DNA of 24,090 nucleotides from Lachnospiraceae bacterium UBA7182. Its GTDB lineage: Bacteria > Bacillota > Clostridia > Lachnospirales > Lachnospiraceae. The notes beneath the pieces were generated by a model. That model saw nothing but the letters and a program-made list of their open reading frames with translations. It searched no databases and had not been told where the DNA came from. Within the stretch, counting starts at the first letter, position 1. Every line of letters starts with the position of its first letter. Position numbers and translations under genes: made by a program. The stretch spans positions 1-24,090 of the forward strand of contig DKVI01000109.1 of assembly GCA_002491115.1 (NCBI GenBank), given 5' to 3'. Shown here in pieces: positions 16,148 through 22,994 of the stretch.

Positions 16148-16262
16148 CTACCCATTGTCTAAAGCCAATGGGCTTCCTGCTTCATCGACCTCGTAACCTA
16201 CTATCTCCACAGGCGTTTATTCGGGCAGTCCCTGCCCTATCTGTATTTTTTAGGCTATCTGC
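16148..16262 (-). ncRNA. Probable TnpB guide RNA (reRNA/omega RNA) at the IS right end
   Basis: By analogy with other IS605 elements, the transcript of the tnpB 3' end and right end forms the guide RNA scaffold. The sequence shows GGGCAG-GGA-CTGCCC (16237-16223) just after the tnpB stop and the right-end stem-loop CCCATTG/CAATGGG (16172-16151). The guide part would be copied from the flanking DNA just downstream of the element, about 16142 and lower. Borders are inferred. Confidence 0.5.
16151..16172 (-). repeat. IS right-end hairpin
   Basis: CCCATTG (16151-16157), TCTAAAGC loop (16158-16165) and CAATGGG (16166-16172) form a perfect 7-bp stem. The loop is identical to that of the left-end hairpin. 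This is the TnpA recognition structure of the right end. TAGTTCAC follows it in element orientation and may hold the cut site. Confidence 0.8.
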
Positions 16263-17353
16263 CTTAACCCTTCTGCCAATATGTTTTTCGCAGCATTAAT
16301 GTCCCTGTCATGCTCTGCTCCGCATTTTGGGCATATCCATTTCCTTACTGCCAAATCTTTTGTATCTGCGTTTTGATAGCCACAAACTGAACATAACTGG
16401 CTGCTGGCATAGAATGTGTCTATTTTGATATATTTCCTTTTGTTCCATTCCGCTTTATACTCTAACTGTCTTGTCAGCTCATACCATGATGCATCCGATA
16501 TGGACTTTGCCAGATGATGATTTTTTACCATATTTTTTATTTGCAGATTCTCAGAAATTATCACTTGGTTTTCGCTGATAATCTCATGCGATATCTTATG
16601 CAGATGATCTTTTCTGGTATTTGTTATCTTCTCATGGCATAATGCTATCTGTTTCCTTGTTTTGTAATAATTATTGCTTCTTTTTTCTTTATGTGCCAAC
16701 TGTCTTTGTAGTTTCTTAAGCTTTCTCTCCTGTTTTACCAGTGTTTTTGGATTCTCATATTTCCGTCCGTCTGATGTAATGCATAAATCCTTGATCCCCA
16801 AGTCCAATCCTACCTGCCCCGCTTTTTTGGGTATGGCGGTATGTTCTGTTTCCACAAGTATTGATACATAATACTTTCCACCTGGCATCTGTGATACTGT
16901 CGCTGATTTTATCTGACCGGAAAAAGCTCTGTGCAGTTTTGCCTTCACTTCTTTTAACTTAGGCAGTTTCACTTTTCCGTTCTCAAAATCTGCTGATATA
17001 TTTCCATTTGTATAATTTGTTGTGTATGATTTGTGATTATCATGTTTTCTTTTGAATTTCGGATATCCTGCATGTTCTCTGAAAAACTTCTGATATGCAA
17101 AATCCATGTTATAAATTGCATTCGTCAGGGCAAATTTGTCCACTTCCCTTAACCACTCATGTTCTACTTTTAATTTCCTGTTGCAGTAATTATTACAGTC
17201 GGTTCTGCTCATGGATTTCTTCTCTTTTTCATATTTTTCTTTCCGATATGCCAGTGTCTGGTTATAGACAAAACGACAGCAGCCAAATGTCCTTGCAAGA
17301 AGCTCCTCCTGCACTTTATTGGGATAGATTCTATATTTATATGCTTTTAACAT
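16250..17353 (-). CDS. tnpB: TnpB RNA-guided nuclease of an IS200/IS605 element
   Basis: TnpB is the Cas12 ancestor, a guide-RNA-directed DNA nuclease that helps the element persist. From ATG at 17353 it has 367 residues. The split RuvC active site is complete: D184 in GLDLGIKDL, E268 in VIISENLQIKNM and D351 in HDRDINAAKN. The zinc finger has C321/C324 (CSVCGY) and C341/C344 (CPKCG). The N-terminus LKAYKYRIYPNKVQEELLARTFGCCRFVYN is the usual TnpB HTH start, trimmed here to its typical form. I prefer 17353 because GGGGAGGTGG lies 8 nt upstream; an ATG at 17374 overlapping the tnpA stop would add seven residues. No frameshift or stop is seen. Confidence 0.92.
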   Translation of the reverse strand: MLKAYKYRIYPNKVQEELLARTFGCCRFVYNQTLAYRKEKYEKEKKSMSRTDCNNYCNRKLKVEHEWLREVDKFALTNAIYNMDFAYQKFFREHAGYPKFKRKHDNHKSYTTNYTNGNISADFENGKVKLPKLKEVKAKLHRAFSGQIKSATVSQMPGGKYYVSILVETEHTAIPKKAGQVGLDLGIKDLCITSDGRKYENPKTLVKQERKLKKLQRQLAHKEKRSNNYYKTRKQIALCHEKITNTRKDHLHKISHEIISENQVIISENLQIKNMVKNHHLAKSISDASWYELTRQLEYKAEWNKRKYIKIDTFYASSQLCSVCGYQNADTKDLAVRKWICPKCGAEHDRDINAAKNILAEGLRQIA

Positions 17354-17370
17354 CGACTGCCACCTCCCCG

Positions 17371-17775
17371 TCATCCTTGATTTTCTATATATTTACGCAA
17401 CATTTCTTCCGAAACATTACCAACACTGCACGCAAAATATCCGTCTGTCCAAAAAGTATGTTCTTTCCAAAAGTGTTTTCGCAGGTATACCGGATACCGT
17501 TCCCATATGTGATATGTAGTATAACTTTTCACCAGATTTACAATTTTACTAACTGACATGATTGGTTCTGTTTCTATCATATAATGAATATGGTCTTTAT
17601 CCGTTTCCATGTATCTGATTATTACATGATGCTTTTGGCATATCTCATACGAAAGTTGCTTTATATCATCTGATATCTGTCTTGATGCAAGTAATTTTTT
17701 CCTGTACTTACATACAAAAATGATATGATACTGTAACAAGTATTTGTGTCTGTTTCTTGACTTCCATGTTCCCAT
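17371..17775 (-). CDS. tnpA: TnpA Y1 (HUH) transposase of the IS200/IS605 element
   Basis: TnpA cuts and rejoins single-stranded DNA at the hairpin ends. From ATG at 17775 it has 134 residues, starting MGTWKSRNRHKYLLQYHIIF. The metal-binding HUH motif is DHIHYMIE, and the catalytic tyrosine is in EEMLRKYIENQG close to the C-terminus. Length is close to the family norm of 130-150. A TTG at 17793 would add six residues; neither start has a clear ribosome site, common for these transposases. The stop lies 17 nt before the preferred tnpB start. Confidence 0.9.
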   Translation of the reverse strand: MGTWKSRNRHKYLLQYHIIFVCKYRKKLLASRQISDDIKQLSYEICQKHHVIIRYMETDKDHIHYMIETEPIMSVSKIVNLVKSYTTYHIWERYPVYLRKHFWKEHTFWTDGYFACSVGNVSEEMLRKYIENQG

Positions 17776-17806
17776 GCTGATAGTATAACACAAGAATCTA
17801 CTTCTG

Positions 17807-17849
17807 GCGACCTTAACCCACCGTCTAAAGCCAGTGAGATTGCGGTCGC
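17807..17849 (-). repeat. IS left-end hairpin
   Basis: The inner stem pairs CCCACCG (17817-17823) with CAGTGAG (17832-17838) using G-T pairs, around the loop TCTAAAGC (17824-17831) found also at the right end. The outer stem GCGACC (17807-17812) and GGTCGC (17844-17849) is perfect. It is the TnpA left-end recognition structure. Confidence 0.75.
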
Positions 17850-18007
17850 ATTATTTCAATATCAATCAATCTTATCGCATCATCAATCTCTCTTTCCATC
17901 TTCGCTGGATTGCCAGTTTGGTAGTAATTTTCGCATTTCACTGCGTCTATATTATATGCGATAAGCAATACAAAATCAACGCAATAAATAGAAAAACTTT
18001 CTGAATT
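17825..18007 (-). pseudogene. Unidentified open frame running into the IS left end
   Basis: On the minus strand an open frame of about 60 codons reads ... DFVLLIAYNIDAVKCENYYQ, TGNPAKMEREIDDAIRLIDI, EIM and then ends at a TAG inside the left-end hairpin loop. The last few residues are IS sequence. The amino-acid composition looks protein-like, with charged helix-type residues, but I do not recognise the family and see no ribosome site or start upstream, where repeat copy 1 begins. It may be the 3' part of a host gene cut by the insertion, or chance. The rest of 17850-18005 holds nothing else I can identify. Confidence 0.3.
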
Positions 18008-18087
18008 TAGGGCCAGATGTGAACCACATAGATCACACCTGGCCCCATACAGGGCTATCTATTTTTCTAAAGCCCCGTCTGCCTTTG
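18006..18087. repeat. 82-bp palindromic repeat, copy 1
   Basis: It matches copy 2 (20069-20150) over 82 nt with no gaps and 8 differences, all transitions. It contains GGGCCAGATGTGA (18010-18022) and TCACACCTGGCCC (18033-18045), a 13-bp stem with one mismatch and a 10-nt loop. It ends just downstream of the flavodoxin stop codon. Confidence 0.85.
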
Positions 18088-18098
18088 TTATTTACTTG

Positions 18099-18593
18099 TT
18101 ATCCAAACAGTTCCACCGCTGTCTGCGCCACACATTCCCCAAATATTTCAAACTGCTCTGAACACTGTTCCAGATTTCCCGCCAATCCTACTGCGCCAAT
18201 CTGGAAATTATTTGCTGTTTTCTTTCCTCTCCCGGAAGAAACAAGCATTCCCTTTAACAACATATGTCTCAATATTTCCATGATCGCCGTATCGGTTCCA
18301 CCTGCCGGAGATTGGGCAGTCACAAATGCTGCCCCCAGTTTGCCATTCAGATTAACCTTAAAACTATGATCAAACCACTTTTTCAATTCCCAGCTCATGC
18401 TGGTAAAATATACAGGAGCTCCGAAAATAACTGCATTGCTTTGTTCCAGAAACTCCATATCCATCTCATTCTCCCGTATATCCATCAGCTTTACCTGGAT
18501 GAAAGGATATTTTGCAAGGATTCCATCCTGTATGTATTCAGCTACAGCTTCCGTATTACCAGTCTGACTTACATAAACGATTGAAATTTTCAT
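18099..18593 (-). CDS. Flavodoxin-family protein
   Basis: The 164-residue protein has a flavodoxin fold: the FMN phosphate-binding loop YVSQTGNTEAVAEYI (residues 7-21), GAPVYFTSMSWELKKWFD around the isoalloxazine ring, and a third loop with AQSPAGGTDTAIMEIL. This last part is typical of NAD(P)H-dependent FMN reductases and WrbA/EFR1-associated flavodoxins. It probably carries electrons in the cytoplasm; its partner is likely the ferredoxin protein encoded 21 nt upstream. GAGGA precedes its ATG. The two-gene unit is divergent from an Rrf2 regulator and flanked by repeat copies. Confidence 0.85.
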   Translation of the reverse strand: MKISIVYVSQTGNTEAVAEYIQDGILAKYPFIQVKLMDIRENEMDMEFLEQSNAVIFGAPVYFTSMSWELKKWFDHSFKVNLNGKLGAAFVTAQSPAGGTDTAIMEILRHMLLKGMLVSSGRGKKTANNFQIGAVGLAGNLEQCSEQFEIFGECVAQTAVELFG

Positions 18594-18614
18594 TCTTCAG
18601 TCCTCTTCGTTATC

Positions 18615-19376
18615 TTATAAAAAATACTCATTTTCTCTGCGCACAGATTTTAATGCTCCCAGCATCTGTTCCATCTTCTCTTTCAAAGGCGGAGGAAGAA
18701 TGCGTGCCTGTTCCGGACAGGCAGAAACACATGCCATACATAAAATACATTTTTCCGTATCTGTTACCGGCGTACTGCTTTCCAACCGGATCGCTCCTGT
18801 CGGGCAGACAGAGGTACATTTCCCACACCGATTACAGGAAGAAAGGGAAATCGGTGTCACAGGCATATTCATCCCATCTTTATAAGGATCATTTCCCGGA
18901 ACCTTTACTGAAACATCTGAACCGCTTTCCATCTTTTCCAGTACTTTCCCGGCAAACGCAAGGATCGACTTTCTATCGCGGTCATCTGGTCTTCCTTTTC
19001 CCACTTCCGGTATCATGGAATGCTGTGCAACCAAAGCAGCAGATGCAGCCACCTGGAATCCTCTTTCTTTCACAACATTGTTCAATTCCAACAGGGCATC
19101 TTCATAAGCCCGGTTTCCGTAAACGACCAGTGTAACTGCCTTTCTTCCATTTCCTTCTAATTCATTCAGCCTTTCTGCTGCAACAGACGGAATCCTTCCG
19201 CCAAAGACAGGAACCGCAACAACTGCCAGTTCTCCCGTCGGCTTCTCCACGGCTTTGTCCCGTGAACCCAAATCCATGGTTTTCACACTCTTTGAAATCC
19301 CTTCGCAAAAAATTTCTGCTGACATTTTAGTTCCCCCTGTGGGGCTAAAGTAATACAGTTCTGTCATATTCAACAT
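18615..19376 (-). CDS. EFR1-type flavodoxin-ferredoxin fusion
   Basis: From ATG at 19376 (GGAGG at 7-nt spacing) the protein has 253 residues; a frame open to 19433 lacks a ribosome site. Residues 1-160 are a flavodoxin-like domain with YYFSPTGGTKMSAEI (8-22) and VAVPVFGGRIP. Residues 181-220 hold two 4Fe-4S motifs, C181/C184/C187/C191 (CNRCGKCTSVCP) and C210/C213/C216/C220 (CILCMACVSACP). This is the EFR1 family architecture, an electron-transfer protein of anaerobes. It is first in the two-gene redox unit, driven from a consensus promoter at 19502-19530. The redox partner is unknown. Confidence 0.85.
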   Translation of the reverse strand: MLNMTELYYFSPTGGTKMSAEIFCEGISKSVKTMDLGSRDKAVEKPTGELAVVAVPVFGGRIPSVAAERLNELEGNGRKAVTLVVYGNRAYEDALLELNNVVKERGFQVAASAALVAQHSMIPEVGKGRPDDRDRKSILAFAGKVLEKMESGSDVSVKVPGNDPYKDGMNMPVTPISLSSCNRCGKCTSVCPTGAIRLESSTPVTDTEKCILCMACVSACPEQARILPPPLKEKMEQMLGALKSVRRENEYFL

Positions 19377-19477
19377 AACTTTTCCTCCACCTTTTTTGAT
19401 TTTCCTAAAGCAAAATTGTTTTTTCAGATCCATAATCTGAAGCTTCCGTAATCATACATTTCGTATAATACGTTTTT

Positions 19478-19500
19478 GTTGTATTTTTATTTTTTACAAC
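19478..19500. promoter_or_regulatory. Inverted repeat just downstream of the redox operon promoter
   Basis: GTTGTA (19478-19483) and TACAAC (19495-19500) flank 11 A/T bases, immediately past the -10 on the minus strand. A TTTACA hexamer (19493-19498) in it also occurs in the Rrf2 operator. Candidate second regulator site. Confidence 0.4.
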
Positions 19501-19501
19501 T

Positions 19502-19530
19502 ATTATAATTCCTTCTTATCGTTTTGTCAA
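19502..19530 (-). promoter_or_regulatory. Consensus sigma-A promoter of the redox operon
   Basis: On the minus strand TTGACA (19530-19525) and TATAAT (19507-19502) are separated by exactly 17 nt, a perfect match at both hexamers. Such a strong promoter normally needs a repressor, and the adjacent Rrf2 gene is the obvious candidate. Confidence 0.8.
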
Positions 19531-19539
19531 TATGCAATA

Positions 19540-19568
19540 TTTACACCGATGTAAAAATAAGATATAAT
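19540..19568 (+). promoter_or_regulatory. Promoter and operator of the Rrf2 gene
   Basis: TTTACA (19540-19545) and TATAAT (19563-19568) are 17 nt apart. The -35 is the left arm of the perfect inverted repeat TTTACA-CCGA-TGTAAA (19540-19555), a layout typical of an autoregulated repressor. Confidence 0.7.
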
Positions 19569-19597
19569 CACTTTCAGAAAAGAAAGGAACGATCACC

Positions 19598-20041
19598 ATG
19601 AGGCTTAATACAAAGTGCTCCATTGCATTGCACTGTTTAGTATTTATTTCCGAATATGAAAACAAAGTAAAAGTAACCAGCGAACTGCTTGCCAAAAGTA
19701 CAGGATGCAATTCTGCTGCAATCAGAAATATTCTGAATGCTTTGCAGAAAGCAGGCATTATCTCTGTTGTTCGGGGAATCGGCGGCGCCTATCTAAGCCG
19801 GGAACCAGAGTTTCTTACTGTGTGGGAAGTTTATCATGCGCTTGAACCTGACGGGTTGGAACATTTCATTGGATTTCATCCGAACCCTTCCCCTCAATGC
19901 CCTGTGGGAAAGCGAATCCAGGCTGTATTAAAAAAACCTTATGGAGAAATTGGCGCAGCGGTACAAAAAGCAATGGAAGAAATCACTTTACAACAGCTTT
20001 TGGATTATTACCACGAAAATGACGATGTCCAATTCAATTAA
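19598..20041 (+). CDS. Rrf2-family transcriptional regulator
   Basis: The 147-residue protein begins MRLNTKCSIALHCLVFI, and continues with the winged-helix TSELLAKSTGCNSAAIRNIL and the wing GIGGAYLSREPEFLTVWEVY, the classic Rrf2 layout. Three-cysteine Fe-S motifs of IscR are not obvious (single C at residues 7, 13, 37 and one near 101), so redox sensing by a cluster is uncertain. AAAGGA precedes ATG 19598. It is divergent from the flavodoxin/EFR1 unit and probably represses it and itself through the TTTACA/TGTAAA palindrome. Repeat copy 2 begins about 28 nt after its stop. Confidence 0.88.
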   Translation: MRLNTKCSIALHCLVFISEYENKVKVTSELLAKSTGCNSAAIRNILNALQKAGIISVVRGIGGAYLSREPEFLTVWEVYHALEPDGLEHFIGFHPNPSPQCPVGKRIQAVLKKPYGEIGAAVQKAMEEITLQQLLDYYHENDDVQFN

Positions 20042-20068
20042 AACACAAAATGCTGCTGCATGAATAAT

Positions 20069-20150
20069 TTTAGGGCCAGGTGTGAATCACATGGATCACA
20101 CCTGGCCCCGTGCAGGACTATTTATTTTTCTAAAGCCCCATCTGCCTTTG
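20069..20150. repeat. 82-bp palindromic repeat, copy 2
   Basis: This is the best-preserved copy: GGGCCAGGTGTGA (20073-20085) and TCACACCTGGCCC (20096-20108) form a perfect 13-bp stem with a 10-nt loop. Its upstream sequence from 20040 (AAAACACAAAATGC...) is shared with copy 3. It lies between the convergent Rrf2 and XRE genes and may work as a two-way transcription stop, though it lacks a clear T-tract. Confidence 0.85.
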
Positions 20151-20173
20151 CTGATTCCCTGTTAAGCAGCGTT

Positions 20174-20683
20174 TTATTCTTTCTTCCGTATTAAGAAAAT
20201 TCCAACGACTGCACCAATAAGGATCATCGGTGCTGTTCTGACAAACAACCATTCAAATGAGTGAAACGCCACTCCGAGAACGGCGGTTTCAGGATCACTG
20301 AAATCCCAGCCCAGGTAAGGACTTTCTAATGAAAATAAGACCGCAAAAATTGCTGCTGTGGCTACGCAAAGCGAGATAAGAAACCACTGCATAATTTTTT
20401 TTCCTGTGGTTTTTCTTTGTGCAAGCTGCAGGTTTATTACCTCCAGTTTTGCGGAAATCGCCTTTAAGTCATCAACTTCCGACTCAATGACGTTTTCTCC
20501 AAGCAACGTACTTACAGGTGTTTCAAACACTTCCGACAGGGAAATTAACATATCAGAATCGGGAACTGACAATCCCTGTTCCCATTTAGAAACTGTTTGC
20601 CGTACAATATTCAGCTTGACAGCAAGCTCCTGTTGCGAGAGTCCTTTTGATTTTCTGATTGCTCTGATATTTTCGTTGAGCAT
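20174..20683 (-). CDS. XRE-family regulator with C-terminal membrane segments
   Basis: From ATG at 20683 (AAAGGAGG 9 nt upstream) the protein has 169 residues. Residues 1-57 are a Cro/CI HTH (NENIRAIRKSKGLSQQELAV, RQTVSKWEQGLSVPDSDML). A short coiled stretch follows, then two hydrophobic helices (MQWFLISLCVATAAIFAVLF and TAPMILIGAVVGIFLI) and a KK-rich tail. Small membrane-tethered XRE proteins of this design are common in Firmicutes; their signals and targets are mostly unknown. The reading frame extends to 20707 but the downstream ATG has the better ribosome site. No partner gene is evident. Confidence 0.85.
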   Translation of the reverse strand: MLNENIRAIRKSKGLSQQELAVKLNIVRQTVSKWEQGLSVPDSDMLISLSEVFETPVSTLLGENVIESEVDDLKAISAKLEVINLQLAQRKTTGKKIMQWFLISLCVATAAIFAVLFSLESPYLGWDFSDPETAVLGVAFHSFEWLFVRTAPMILIGAVVGIFLIRKKE

Positions 20684-20772
20684 TAGGGATAGCCTCCTTT
20701 CTTTCAATTGTTACCAATATTGTAGGCAAAACTGCCCATTGCCGCAAGCAACGTATATTAACATTTTAATCC

Positions 20773-22383
20773 TCACCGCCGAAATTCTGCATTGCCTGAC
20801 TCCATTTGCCATTTCTCGATCACACAGGTATGCCGGCGCATCCCTGCAGGCGCCTCTTTGTCATAGTTAATCCCTACCATCAGAATCTCACCGCCGGATG
20901 TCTGGATCACTTCTGGATAACACCGGTTTTTGATCTGTTCGACCGCCCCTTTCGCCGTCTGGTTCCATTTCAGTTCGATCACCAGAGCCGGAAGACGAGA
21001 ATCCCTCTTCGGCAGATAGATCATATCTGCATAACCAACCCCTGCCGGCAGTTCTTCAAACAATACATATTCATCTCCACAGCTAAAGTACGCACGCTTA
21101 ATCACACTACGCAGGGACTGTTCGCTGTTATAATGTAACGGAGCCTCCTCCGCATGGATCTTTTCGATCTGAGCCGCCACCGCCTCTGCATTGCCATGAA
21201 TGGTATCTTCGATCAGTTGGTCGCTCTCTTTGACCCGCCGGATGGTATCGTCACGTTTCACCTCCCGGACGAGCTTTGCAAATTCCATGCGAATCTCTTC
21301 ATTGGGAATATATGCCTTTTCCGTATTTTCCTCATATGCCAGATATCCCAAATGGATCAGAAGCGTCAGCACATCATCCCGATTGCGGAACGTCTCCAAA
21401 TCATTGGCAAATCCTCTGGTATCCACCCGAACCCTGCCTCCGCCGATCAGCTCCGCCACAATCTTTGACAGCCCGTCGAAATCCAGACTGATATAATCCG
21501 TCAGACTTTCAGCAGCCGAGGTCTGGACCCAGTAAGAATCAAAATCATCATTATGAATCGCTTCCATGACAGAACCCGGATTGTATACCGATCCAGTGTC
21601 CCGAAACATATATCCGTCATACCACTGCTTCATTTTTCCGAAATCACGGTGATATTTCTCGCAAAGCTTTTGTACCTCATCCTCTGTAAATCCCACATGT
21701 CTGCCGAATTTTCTGGGTTTGATCATGGTAAATTCTTTAAAGTCAGAGATGGCGGACTGAGAACCGTCCTTTTTGATCGGCAGAATCCCTGTCATATACA
21801 CGGCGGCAAAGATCCGGTCGGTGGTGCCGCTTCCCTTGAAAAGTGTCCGAAGAAATTGAAGATATTCCTTCTGCATTTCTGGTATTTCCCGTATGGGAGC
21901 GTCCCATTCATCTATAATCATAATAAATTTATTACCTGTCAGCTCTACAGCATGCAAAAGCGTCTCATCAAAAACATTTCCCGCCTTCAGAGCCGGATAC
22001 GCATAGAAAAGCTCTTCTGTCACGCTTTTTTCGATAAATGACAGGATATTTCCGGCATCTGCTTTTCCCATGATATTGGTCATGTCCAGATAGACCACAT
22101 CATATCGATTTCGATGCTGCAGACCATTTCCACTGTCTTTTTCATCTGCGGCAATCTGAAGATCAGCAAAAAGTGCAGAGGAATCACACGTCTTATCATA
22201 ATAGGCACACAGCATCTTCGCGGCAAAAGATTTTCCAAAACGGCGCGGCCGACTGACGCAGGTCAGACGTCTGGGCGTATCGATCGTCTCGTTGATCAGC
22301 CGGATCAGACCGCTTTTATCCACATACGCGTCATTCCGAATCCCGGCAAATCCGCTGTTTCCGGGGTTTACATACATTCCCAT
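20773..22383 (-). CDS. AAA-ATPase-like / PD-(D/E)XK nuclease family protein
   Basis: The 536-residue protein has the common gut-bacterial layout AAA-ATPase-like domain (residues 5-220) plus C-terminal PD-(D/E)XK-type domain. Walker A is RRFGKS (47-52) in SRPRRFGKSFAAKML; Walker B is FIMIIDEWDAP (D158, E159). The nuclease-like end has GYADMIYLP and ALVIELKWNQ, the D and E-x-K positions of the fold. The biological role of this large, often duplicated family is not known; defence or mobile-element functions have been suggested. ATG 22383 follows AGGAAAACAGGA. A remnant of a second copy lies directly upstream (22412-22480). Confidence 0.82.
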   Translation of the reverse strand: MGMYVNPGNSGFAGIRNDAYVDKSGLIRLINETIDTPRRLTCVSRPRRFGKSFAAKMLCAYYDKTCDSSALFADLQIAADEKDSGNGLQHRNRYDVVYLDMTNIMGKADAGNILSFIEKSVTEELFYAYPALKAGNVFDETLLHAVELTGNKFIMIIDEWDAPIREIPEMQKEYLQFLRTLFKGSGTTDRIFAAVYMTGILPIKKDGSQSAISDFKEFTMIKPRKFGRHVGFTEDEVQKLCEKYHRDFGKMKQWYDGYMFRDTGSVYNPGSVMEAIHNDDFDSYWVQTSAAESLTDYISLDFDGLSKIVAELIGGGRVRVDTRGFANDLETFRNRDDVLTLLIHLGYLAYEENTEKAYIPNEEIRMEFAKLVREVKRDDTIRRVKESDQLIEDTIHGNAEAVAAQIEKIHAEEAPLHYNSEQSLRSVIKRAYFSCGDEYVLFEELPAGVGYADMIYLPKRDSRLPALVIELKWNQTAKGAVEQIKNRCYPEVIQTSGGEILMVGINYDKEAPAGMRRHTCVIEKWQMESGNAEFRR

Positions 22384-22411
22384 AGAATCCTGTTTTCCTG
22401 TCCTTTCTGTG

Positions 22412-22480
22412 TTTTATATATGCCTGGATGACCTTTGCCACCGCTTCTGCATTGCCCGCCAGGGTGTCTTCCAGAAGCAC
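22412..22480 (-). pseudogene. Remnant of a second AAA-ATPase-like protein gene
   Basis: On the minus strand VLLEDTLAGNAEAVAKVIQA resembles QLIEDTIHGNAEAVAAQIEK in the middle of the intact neighbour. No ATPase or nuclease motif is present around it, so only a scrap of a paralogue remains, fused by deletion to the region just upstream of the intact gene. The flanking 22500-22630 shows no other identifiable coding content. Confidence 0.5.
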
Positions 22481-22671
22481 CGTTTTGTCCAGTTTATGCC
22501 CGAATAAGCCAAAAGTCAATGCCCCTGGGAGTTGTTTTGGCGCAGCACCAGAACTCATTTCAGGGACAGGCCGTGTGTACTCTTCTGAGAAAAGAAAATT
22601 TGTAAGGCCTATTCCCTTTGAAAAGTTATTGAGGTATAATATGATTATCGACAATTCGGGTAGAAAAATTT

Positions 22672-22834
22672 ATGGAATTAAAATTTGAATGGGACGAGGA
22701 AAAAGACCGTATTAACCGCCAAAAACACGGCATATCTTTTGAAACGGCTTCATACGTTTTTCTGGTTAATCTCCGCAAGATTGGCAACAGAAAGTAAAAG
22801 GAAACTTTACTATGACCAAAACTTTTACAATTAA
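22672..22834 (+). pseudogene. brnT: brnT toxin gene with internal deletion and frameshift
   Basis: The first frame reads FEWDEEKDRINRQKHGISFE then TASYVFL, the N-terminus of BrnT-family ribonuclease toxins. The C-terminus is present in another frame: LISARLATESKRKLYYDQNF and YN, ending at TAA 22832-22834. The two meet near 22768, so about 30-45 central codons including most of the catalytic core are missing and the frame is shifted. The first frame stops early after 43 codons. A TATAAT (22635-22640) lies upstream. The antitoxin gene overlaps its 3' end as in intact brnTA pairs. Confidence 0.75.
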
Positions 22835-22994
22835 GGATGGGCAGACTCCTACGCAGGAGCAGTTGGAGGAAGTCAGGGCGGCGACGAAGCGAGAAATTCA
22901 ATTTGATGAAGATTCTCCTGAACTGTCTCCGGCAATGTTTAAGGCATTCAGGTGTTCCGTAGCACAGCGCAACAGAAAAAAGAAGAACGCATAG
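22812..22994 (+). CDS. Antitoxin partner of brnT, orphaned
   Basis: This 60-residue acidic-then-basic protein (FTIKDGQTPTQEQLEEVRAA, FDEDSPELSPAMFKAF, AQRNRKKKN) resembles small antitoxins that follow brnT in gut Firmicutes; I know it by context and general appearance, not by a named domain. It starts inside the brnT 3' end, with AAGGAA upstream. The toxin gene is broken, so it no longer has an active local partner; it may still bind DNA or protect against a related toxin. Confidence 0.6.
   Translation: MTKTFTIKDGQTPTQEQLEEVRAATKREIQFDEDSPELSPAMFKAFRCSVAQRNRKKKNA

Larger units (their letters stand above)
16141..17850 (-). mobile_element. IS200/IS605-family insertion sequence with tnpA and tnpB
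   Basis: The element reads on the minus strand: left-end hairpin (17807-17849), tnpA, tnpB, guide-RNA region, right-end hairpin (16151-16172). Both ends form hairpins with the same 8-nt loop, GCTTTAGA in element orientation. There are no terminal inverted repeats or target duplication, as expected for single-strand transposition. The exact cut sites are uncertain by some nucleotides. Both proteins look intact, so it may be active. It lies directly upstream of the importer-vanRS unit. Confidence 0.85.

Noticed and set aside
16064..16250. Cobalamin riboswitch upstream of the BtuF-like gene
   Set aside because: I looked for the B12 box and the other conserved loops on the minus strand and found none; the stretch is IS right end plus a short leader.
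18061..18075. Repeat copies 1 and 2 as IS605 end remnants, because TCTAAAGCC occurs in both
   Set aside because: The shared 9-mer is outside the repeat palindrome and not in a hairpin loop there; no further similarity to the IS ends was seen.
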